DNA from: Arsukibacterium ikkense
Lineage (GTDB): Bacteria; Pseudomonadota; Gammaproteobacteria; Enterobacterales; Alteromonadaceae
Direction of reading: 5' to 3'
Assembly: GCF_000987775.1 (NCBI RefSeq)
Contig: NZ_LAHO01000012.1
Coordinates: 108,890-172,889 of the forward strand
DNA: 64,000 nt
The position numbers and the translations under genes are program-made. The notes beneath the pieces are model-generated. The model was given only the letters and a program-made list of their open reading frames with translations, was not told the DNA's origin and did not search any database. Shown here piece by piece: positions 58,252 through 64,000 of this stretch; position 1 is the first letter of the stretch; the number at the start of each line of letters is the position of its first letter.

Positions 58252-59007
58252 TCAGCAACAAGCCAGCTGAAATTGCTGCGATTTTGCCGCGGCGCTGCGG
58301 GCGCTGTCGGCGTCTAATTGCATAAAGCGAATAGCGTAGCGGTATTTATTACCACTTACTGTGGGGTAAATGCCCTGGCCGGCCGGGTATTTAACCCGCA
58401 GTAATTCGTATTGCTCGGCATTTTGCTGATAAAAGCCGTTTTCGGCTACCACATTCTGATAATGGCTGCGTTCGCGAATAAAGGTTAATACATAGCGTAT
58501 CGCCTGATCGGCCAGCGCTACCTGGTTCAGCCAGTCTTCGGCCTGGGCCTGGCGTTCGGCCAGTGGCAGGCTGAACCAGTATTGCAACTGCGGCAGGTCA
58601 AAATAACAACAACCACCCGGAATGCTAAAGCGCTGGCGAATAGGCGCTAAAAAATTATCATCTTTTAAGCCGCCCAAAAGCTTACCACTGCGTAATAGCT
58701 CCGACTGCATGCGCACGGCTGCCTGCAACATGGTTTGTAACTTGCTGTCTGATACCGAAGGGTGCTGCGACCACACCACCAGCTGGCTTTCGCAGCGTTC
58801 AATATCTTTAATTAAATCGGGCCTTACGTCATTGCGGTCCATTACCTCAATTAACGCAAACAGGCTGCTGAAAAAACTTTGCTGCTGGTTTTCATCGGCC
58901 AGTGCCAACTGGGCGTGAACCTGCTGGAATAAAAACTCCAGGCGCAAATAGGTGCGGATTTTCTCGTTTAGCGGGTGTTCGTAGATAATATCGCTGGTGT
59001 CCGTCAT
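58252..59007 (-). CDS. zapD: Z-ring associated protein ZapD
   Basis: 251 residues, all-helical then beta. IIYEHPLNEKIRTYLRLEFLFQQV at the start, DLIKDIERCESQLVVWSQHP, FSIPGGCCYFDLPQLQYWFSLP and the C-terminal YRYAIRFMQLDAD define the family. ZapD cross-links FtsZ filaments. It lies between yacG and coaE as usual. The Cys-rich PGGCCYFDLP is the conserved FtsZ-facing region. Confidence 0.95.
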   Translation of the reverse strand: MTDTSDIIYEHPLNEKIRTYLRLEFLFQQVHAQLALADENQQQSFFSSLFALIEVMDRNDVRPDLIKDIERCESQLVVWSQHPSVSDSKLQTMLQAAVRMQSELLRSGKLLGGLKDDNFLAPIRQRFSIPGGCCYFDLPQLQYWFSLPLAERQAQAEDWLNQVALADQAIRYVLTFIRERSHYQNVVAENGFYQQNAEQYELLRVKYPAGQGIYPTVSGNKYRYAIRFMQLDADSARSAAAKSQQFQLACC

Positions 59008-59081
59008 CGGGTGTTGGCCTGTGTTAAACGAAACCTACCCTGTCAGGCAGGTTTTCCCGCTGCAACCTGCTGCCCGTGGCA

Positions 59082-59744
59082 TTAAGTTGCTGCAAGGGTT
59101 AAATAGTGCTGGTGCAACTGTTGCACCTGCGGCAGTAGCAAGTTAGCTGCGCCATTGTTATCAATAATATCATCAGCTAAGGCTAAGCGCGCTGGCCGGC
59201 TGATCTGGCTGGCTATAATCGCCTGCACCTGTGCTGCGGTGGCACCGGCATTGGCAGCATCGCGGCTTAGCGTGCGCGCCAGCTGGTTTTGTTCCGTTAT
59301 ATCTACTACCAGTACCCGGTTAACCAGCTTGTTTAGCTTATTTTCCAGCAGCAAAGGGGCAATTAACAGCACATAAGGTGCTGCTGGCAAGCTGTTAAGC
59401 TGGGCCAGCATGGCACTGCGAATGGCCGGGTGCAGCAGGTTATCCAGCCATTGCTTAGCGCTGCTATCACTAAAAATAATGCGGCGCAGTGCGGCCCGGT
59501 TTAAACTTTGCTCTGCTGTTAATACCTGCGGCCCAAAATGGCCGGCAATTTGCGCCAGCAAGGGGCTGCCTTTAGCAACCACTTCACGCGCCACAATGTC
59601 GGCATCTACTGCCGGTACGCCCAGCTGGCTGAATAAATTCGCCACTGTCGATTTACCCGAGCCAATGCCACCGGTTAAGCCAACTATAAATCGCGGCGGC
59701 GGTGTAGCGGCGGCCTTAGTTGGCAAGGTAACCCAGGTAGGCAT
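59082..59744 (-). CDS. coaE: Dephospho-CoA kinase
   Basis: 220 residues. The P-loop is GLTGGIGSGKSTVANLFSQLG, with VDADIVAREV, LLHPAIRSAML and the lid region. It phosphorylates dephospho-CoA in the last CoA step. The ATG at 59744 overlaps pilD by 29 bases, so the true start may be a few codons further in (a TTG at codon 7 is possible). Confidence 0.95.
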   Translation of the reverse strand: MPTWVTLPTKAAATPPPRFIVGLTGGIGSGKSTVANLFSQLGVPAVDADIVAREVVAKGSPLLAQIAGHFGPQVLTAEQSLNRAALRRIIFSDSSAKQWLDNLLHPAIRSAMLAQLNSLPAAPYVLLIAPLLLENKLNKLVNRVLVVDITEQNQLARTLSRDAANAGATAAQVQAIIASQISRPARLALADDIIDNNGAANLLLPQVQQLHQHYLTLAAT

Positions 59745-60615
59745 TGGTTAACTGCTCGCCCCACAATAGCGCAATAAAACCGGCTGCGGCAATATAAGGC
59801 CCAAACGGAATAGGGGTGGCTTTGTCGCGGCCCTGTATGGCCAGCATACTGGCACCTATTACCGCGCCCACTAACGACGACAATAAAATAATCAACGGCA
59901 GTTGTTGCCAGCCTAATAAGGCGCCAAAAACCGCCAGCAATTTAAAATCGCCATAGCCCATACCTTCTTTACCGGTAAGCAGCTTAAAGCCCCAGTACAC
60001 CAGCCATAAGCTGAGGTAACCGGCAGCGGCGCCCATAATGGCCCCGGCCGGGTTAACCAGTGCTGAATCAGTTAAGCTAAATAGCAGAGCCAGCCATAAC
60101 AACGGCAGGGTAAGGCTGTCGGGTAACAGCATGGTATCAATATCAATAAAGCTCAGCGCTATTAAGCCCCAGGTAATAAAAATAAGTACCAGCGCCAGCA
60201 TGCCAACCCCATATTGCCAGGCGACTAAGCCCGACAGCAGCGCGGTTAACGCCTCTACCGCCGGGTAGCGGCTGCTGATAGCCGCGTTGCAATGGCGGCA
60301 GCGGCCTTTTAACAGCAACCAGCTAAGCACGGGTATATTATCGCGCGCGGCTATCGGCGTATCGCAGCTGGGGCAGGCCGAGCGTGGCACGGCCAGGTTA
60401 TAGCGCCCCGGCGTGCTGTTGCCGGCGCTGCTGCCAGTGGCTGCGGCGTCTGCCTGAAAATAGGCCTGGTATTCCTGCTGCCACTCGCGCTCCATCATTT
60501 TTGGCAGGCGGTATACCAGCACATTTAAAAAGCTGCCAATCAGTAAACTAACAAACGCTACCAGGCTAATAAAAAGCCAGCTATGCTGGCTTAGGTAATG
60601 CGTTAAATCGTGCAT
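59716..60615 (-). CDS. pilD: Type IV prepilin peptidase / N-methyltransferase
   Basis: 299 residues, about eight transmembrane helices. The zinc-binding pairs are CPSC and CRHC in the cytoplasmic loop, and the aspartyl catalytic pair lies in SFIDIDTMLLPD and GMGYGDFKLLA (GxGD). It cleaves and N-methylates type IV pilins and pseudopilins. It follows pilC directly, sharing one base. Confidence 0.96.
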   Translation of the reverse strand: MHDLTHYLSQHSWLFISLVAFVSLLIGSFLNVLVYRLPKMMEREWQQEYQAYFQADAAATGSSAGNSTPGRYNLAVPRSACPSCDTPIAARDNIPVLSWLLLKGRCRHCNAAISSRYPAVEALTALLSGLVAWQYGVGMLALVLIFITWGLIALSFIDIDTMLLPDSLTLPLLWLALLFSLTDSALVNPAGAIMGAAAGYLSLWLVYWGFKLLTGKEGMGYGDFKLLAVFGALLGWQQLPLIILLSSLVGAVIGASMLAIQGRDKATPIPFGPYIAAAGFIALLWGEQLTNAYLGYLAN

Positions 60616-61844
60616 TATACAATCGCACCCATGCCGAAAATTGGCAGGTACATGGCAATAATTAAGCCGCCTATTACCACGCCTAACACCGCCATGATCA
60701 TTGGCTCCAGCAGCGCGGTTAAGCCATCTACCGCATCGTCTACTTCCTGCTCATAAATATTGGCCACTTTTTCCAGCATGCCATCCAGTGCGCCCGACTC
60801 TTCGCCAATCGACACCATTTGCACTACCATCTCCGGAAACTGGTCGGTTTGCTTCATGGCTAAATACATCTGGGTACCGGATGATACCTCTTCGCGAATA
60901 TACATAATGGCGTTGCGGTATATCTCGTTACCCGAGGCACCGGCGGCCGATTCCAGCGCTTCTATTAATGGCACACCGGCGGCAAAGGTGGTAGATAACG
61001 TGCGGGCAAAGCGCGCTACCGCCGCTTTATTTAAAATATTACCAATAACCGGTGCCTTTAAAATTAACGCATCGGCCCGGGTGCGGAATTTTAAACTGTT
61101 ACCATAGGCTTTTTTAACGGCCCAGCCAAAGGCGATCAGGCCAAATAGCACTACCCACCAGTACTGTTGCATCGTCTCAGAAATGCCCAATACAAATTGG
61201 GTAAAGGCCGGTAGCTCGGCACCAAAGCCGGCAAAAATTTCGGCAAATTGCGGCACCACAAAAATTAATAAAATAGAGGTAACAATACCGGCTACCACTA
61301 GCACTGCCGCGGGGTAGAACATGGCTTTTTTAATTTTTGATTTAAGCGCTTCGGCCTTTTCTTTATAAATGGCGATGCGGTCGAAAATGCGGTCGAGCGC
61401 GCCCGATTGCTCGCCCGATTTCACTAAATCGCAGTACAGCTCATCAAAGTACTTCGGGTGCTCGCGCAGCACTTCCGATAATGGCAAGCCCGATTGAATT
61501 TTGGCCGATATTTTCTGCATTAACACCCGCAGGCTTTTATTGTCAGAGCCGTTGGCGATTAAGTCGACACTTTGCACCAGCGGCACGCCGGCGCCTAACA
61601 TGGTAGCAATTTGCCGGGTAACCACGGCGATATCGGCCGGGGTAATTTTGCGCTCGCCGCTAAACAGCGATTTTGGTTTACGTTTTACCCGCGATGGCGT
61701 AATACCCTGCTGGCGTAGCAGCGCCTTTACCTCGGCAATGCTGCTGCCTTTTTGCTCGCCATCGGTTTTTTTACCGCGGCGGTTTACCCCTTTATATTGG
61801 TAAATTTCCAGCTCTTTAATTTTAAATTTTTGTGCCTGAGCCAT
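60615..61844 (-). CDS. pilC: Type IV pilus inner-membrane platform protein PilC
   Basis: 409 residues with two T2SSF domains (about 72-195 and 275-397), three transmembrane helices, VTRQIATMLGAGVPLVQSVDL and RFARTLSTTFAAGVPLIEALESAAGASGN, and the C-terminal DDAVDGLTALLEPMIMAVLGVVIGGLIIAMYLPIF. PilC couples PilB/PilT ATPases to pilus assembly. About 100 bases without a gene separate it from pilB. Confidence 0.96.
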   Translation of the reverse strand: MAQAQKFKIKELEIYQYKGVNRRGKKTDGEQKGSSIAEVKALLRQQGITPSRVKRKPKSLFSGERKITPADIAVVTRQIATMLGAGVPLVQSVDLIANGSDNKSLRVLMQKISAKIQSGLPLSEVLREHPKYFDELYCDLVKSGEQSGALDRIFDRIAIYKEKAEALKSKIKKAMFYPAAVLVVAGIVTSILLIFVVPQFAEIFAGFGAELPAFTQFVLGISETMQQYWWVVLFGLIAFGWAVKKAYGNSLKFRTRADALILKAPVIGNILNKAAVARFARTLSTTFAAGVPLIEALESAAGASGNEIYRNAIMYIREEVSSGTQMYLAMKQTDQFPEMVVQMVSIGEESGALDGMLEKVANIYEQEVDDAVDGLTALLEPMIMAVLGVVIGGLIIAMYLPIFGMGAIV

Positions 61845-61944
61845 GTTATGTGTCCTGTTGTGGCGCTGGGCGCCTTTTGGTAATTACACGCTTGTTACGT
61901 AATCTTTAGCCGCGGCCGAACAGCCTGCTGGCGCTAACAGCGCC

Positions 61945-63636
61945 TTAGCCCTTGGTTACCCGGTTTACTTCTGCCAGGCTGGTTACGCCGGCAGCGGCTT
62001 TTATCAGCCCCGACTGGCGTAAGCTGTTAATGCCTTCTTTTGCGGCCTGGGTGGCAATATCTAACGAGTTACCGTCGGCCATAATAATATCGGCCATTTT
62101 ACCGCTAATGGGCATAACCTCGTAAATGCCCACCCGGCCTTTATAGCCATTGGTGCAGTGGTCGCAGCCCACCGGTTTAAAAATAGTGATACTGCCCAGC
62201 TGCCCGGCAGTAAAGCCCTGGCGCAGTAACTCGGCCTCGGGCAGGTGTTCGGGCGCCTTGCAGTGCGGGCATAAGCGCCGCGCCAGGCGCTGGGCAATAA
62301 TTAAGCTAACCGAGCTGGCGACATTATAGGCCGGTACGCCCATATTCAGTAAACGGGTTAGCGTTTCGGGTGCCGAGTTGGTGTGCAGGGTAGATAATAC
62401 CAGGTGGCCGGTTTGGGCGGCCTTAATGGCTATTTCGGCGGTTTCTAAATCGCGTATTTCGCCCACCATTACTACGTCAGGGTCTTGCCGTAAAAATGAT
62501 TTCAGCGCAGTAGCAAAGGTTAAGCCGGCGCGCGGGTTTACCTGCACCTGGTTAATACCGGTTAAGTTAATTTCTACCGGATCTTCCGCGGTGGAAATAT
62601 TGGTTTCGCTGGTATTTAAAATGGCCAGGCCGGTATACAACGATACCGTTTTACCGCTACCGGTAGGGCCGGTAACCAGTATCATACCCTGGGGCTGGGC
62701 CAGCGCCGCTAAATAGCGCTGTTTTTGCACATCTTCATAGCCTAAAACATCGATACCCAGCATGGCGCTGTCGGAATCGAGTATCCGCATTACAATTTTT
62801 TCGCCCCACAAGGTGGGCAGGCTGCTAACCCGGAAATCTATCGATTTTTTAGCCGACAGCTTTAGTTTAATGCGGCCATCCTGCGGTACGCGCTTTTCAG
62901 CAATATCGAGCCGCGACATTACCTTTAACCGCGCCGACAGCCGGCTGGCCAGTGCCACCGGCGGGTTGGCTACTTCGTTTAAAATGCCGTCGATGCGAAA
63001 GCGAATGCGGTACATTTTTTCATAAGGTTCAAAGTGTAAGTCAGAGGCGCCTTTGCGAATGGCATCCAGCAGCATTTTATTAATAAAGGCAATAATTGGC
63101 TGGTCTTCTTTATCAGCCTGCATGCCTTCATCTTCGGCTTCTTCAATAATACCTAACGAGCCTAAATCCCAGTCGGCGGCGTCGCCAGCCAGATTAAAGC
63201 TGCTGTCGAACAGCTTTTCTATCAGCTTTTGCAGCTTATCAAATTCTACCACCACCACTTCGGCATTAAGGCCGGTGTTAAATTCAAAATCTTCAATGGC
63301 GGCAATATTGGTGGGGTCTATTACCGCTAAATACATAGTACGGCCACGTTTAGACAGCGGCAGCATATCGTTTTTGCGAATTAGCTTTTCGTTACGTAAA
63401 TCTTCCGGCACATACTCCAGTTCGTAGTAGTCAAGGTCAATACTCAGCGCCGAGCTAACCTGGGTGGCCATTTCAGCCAGCCGGGCCGGGCCAATCAGTT
63501 TTTCATTAATTAACAGCTCGGGCAGGGTGCGGTACTGGCTGCTTTTTTCGCTAATGGCTTTGGCGGCCTTATCGTTATCAATAATGCCTTGCTGCAGCAA
63601 GCGCTTTAACAGAGTAGAGTTTGCATTAACCGCCAT
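61945..63636 (-). CDS. pilB: Type IV pilus assembly ATPase PilB
   Basis: 563 residues. An MshEN-type N-terminal domain (about 1-150), then the GspE core: Walker [14 protein letters not shown], Asp box, Walker [16 protein letters not shown], His box [22 protein letters not shown] and a zinc site CPHCK/CDHC. It drives pilus extension. It is first of pilB-pilC-pilD-coaE-zapD-yacG. No pilA gene precedes it within the window. Confidence 0.97.
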   Translation of the reverse strand: MAVNANSTLLKRLLQQGIIDNDKAAKAISEKSSQYRTLPELLINEKLIGPARLAEMATQVSSALSIDLDYYELEYVPEDLRNEKLIRKNDMLPLSKRGRTMYLAVIDPTNIAAIEDFEFNTGLNAEVVVVEFDKLQKLIEKLFDSSFNLAGDAADWDLGSLGIIEEAEDEGMQADKEDQPIIAFINKMLLDAIRKGASDLHFEPYEKMYRIRFRIDGILNEVANPPVALASRLSARLKVMSRLDIAEKRVPQDGRIKLKLSAKKSIDFRVSSLPTLWGEKIVMRILDSDSAMLGIDVLGYEDVQKQRYLAALAQPQGMILVTGPTGSGKTVSLYTGLAILNTSETNISTAEDPVEINLTGINQVQVNPRAGLTFATALKSFLRQDPDVVMVGEIRDLETAEIAIKAAQTGHLVLSTLHTNSAPETLTRLLNMGVPAYNVASSVSLIIAQRLARRLCPHCKAPEHLPEAELLRQGFTAGQLGSITIFKPVGCDHCTNGYKGRVGIYEVMPISGKMADIIMADGNSLDIATQAAKEGINSLRQSGLIKAAAGVTSLAEVNRVTKG

Positions 63637-63683
63637 ACAGCCTGATTATCCCAATATGCTATGAATTTTGTGTGAATGCCTTG

Positions 63684-63711
63684 ATTATGCCAGCATTTAG
63701 CACTTATTCAA
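63684..63711 (-). promoter_or_regulatory. Candidate pilB promoter
   Basis: On the minus strand TTGAAT (63711-63706), a 16-base spacer and CATAAT (63689-63684) resemble a sigma-70 promoter about 50 bases before the pilB start. Confidence 0.4.
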
Positions 63712-63730
63712 GTTTATAGTGCCTTGCTTT

Positions 63731-63951
63731 AAATTAGGGTCTAAATTAGGGTCAGAACAAAATTAAATTATCGGCTACGCTTTATCTGTGTTTACTCGTT
63801 TTAATGGAAAATAAGCGCTATGGCAAGGCTTCCCCGGGTTCATCTGGCTGGTGTGCCAGAGCACGTTATTCAGCGTGGTAATAACAAACCGTTAGCTGAT
63901 AACACTGCGGGGCAGGCCAAGAGCAGTAAGCCGCAGTTAATTTTGTTCTGA
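63731..63951. mobile_element. Decayed REP-associated transposase (RAYT) element
   Basis: TCAGAACAAAATTAA (63752-63766) and its exact complement TTAATTTTGTTCTGA (63937-63951) bound the remnant. Just outside the left end AAATTAGGGTCT is followed by AAATTAGGGTCA. Inside, ATG 63820 opens MARLPRVHLAGVPEHVIQRGNNKP, the typical start of the REP-associated Y1 transposase, then unrelated residues to a stop at 63951. Only about 24 of some 200+ residues remain; the histidine pair and catalytic tyrosine are lost. It could be mobilised only by a full copy elsewhere. Confidence 0.75.
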
Positions 63952-64000
63952 TAATCATTAGCCTAAGTGGCCCTTAGACGGCCTCCGAGTTAATAGCTAT
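63952..64000. other. Window end, no feature
   Basis: The last 49 bases show no coding start, repeat or signal I can name. Confidence 0.5.

Overview
The window looks like a chromosomal segment of a Gram-negative gammaproteobacterium. The style of the proteins and the gene order (rsmI/lpoA-yraN-diaA-dolP, a complete mra/dcw cell-wall cluster, lpxC-secA-mutT-yacG-zapD-coaE-pilDCB) suggest the Alteromonadales/Chromatiaceae neighbourhood, Rheinheimera or Alishewanella-like. That placement is my inference and no database was searched. Most genes are housekeeping, tightly packed and fairly GC-rich.

Layout. 1-1563: 3' part of a membrane-anchored TPR protein leaving the window. 1679-4640: M14 peptidase, FMN reductase, NlpE-META lipoprotein. 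4660-12475: a murein-sugar recycling cluster: an operon of sodium symporter, BadF-type kinase, murQ and the exo-muramidase lipoprotein namZ, divergent from an exported two-domain nagZ and a NagX-like membrane protein. 12557-15793: a GGDEF-EAL receptor and a cold-shock/DUF1294 protein. 15863-20964: nadC, a retropepsin-like protease, ampD-ampE, a thioesterase, rarD, DUF599. 20958-23009: a small AT-rich accessory island flanked by a 47-bp direct repeat made from the DUF599 gene end. 23082-27757: dolP, diaA, yraN, lpoA, rsmI and the RNase P RNA. 27883-34380: a TonB-dependent receptor, a C40 murein endopeptidase, an L-Ala-D/L-Glu epimerase and an RpiR/MurR regulator. 34637-52464: mraZ to lpxC, the complete division and cell-wall cluster. 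52538-63636: DciA-like DUF721, secA, mutT, three orphan genes, yacG, zapD, coaE and pilD-pilC-pilB. 63731-63951: a decayed REP-associated transposase element.

The genes form a strong peptidoglycan theme. The dcw cluster makes precursors and polymerises them at the septum. LpoA and AmpD/AmpE act in synthesis and in recycling of anhydro-muropeptides. NamZ and exported NagZ can take glycan apart from its ends in the periplasm. The symporter, kinase and MurQ can import MurNAc and turn it into GlcNAc-6-phosphate. The C40 peptidase and epimerase form the peptide branch. The RpiR regulator next to them is a plausible switch, with AT-rich palindromes upstream of it and upstream of the peptidase.

The best candidate for something undescribed is the island at 20958-23009. 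It encodes an exported protein with a C-terminal four-cysteine tail and a probably exported thioredoxin-like protein with a CxxS site. Each reading frame is interrupted once: by an in-frame TAA in the first and by a one-base shift at an A8 run in the second. This may be decay of a recently gained pair or recoding. The sequence alone cannot tell which.
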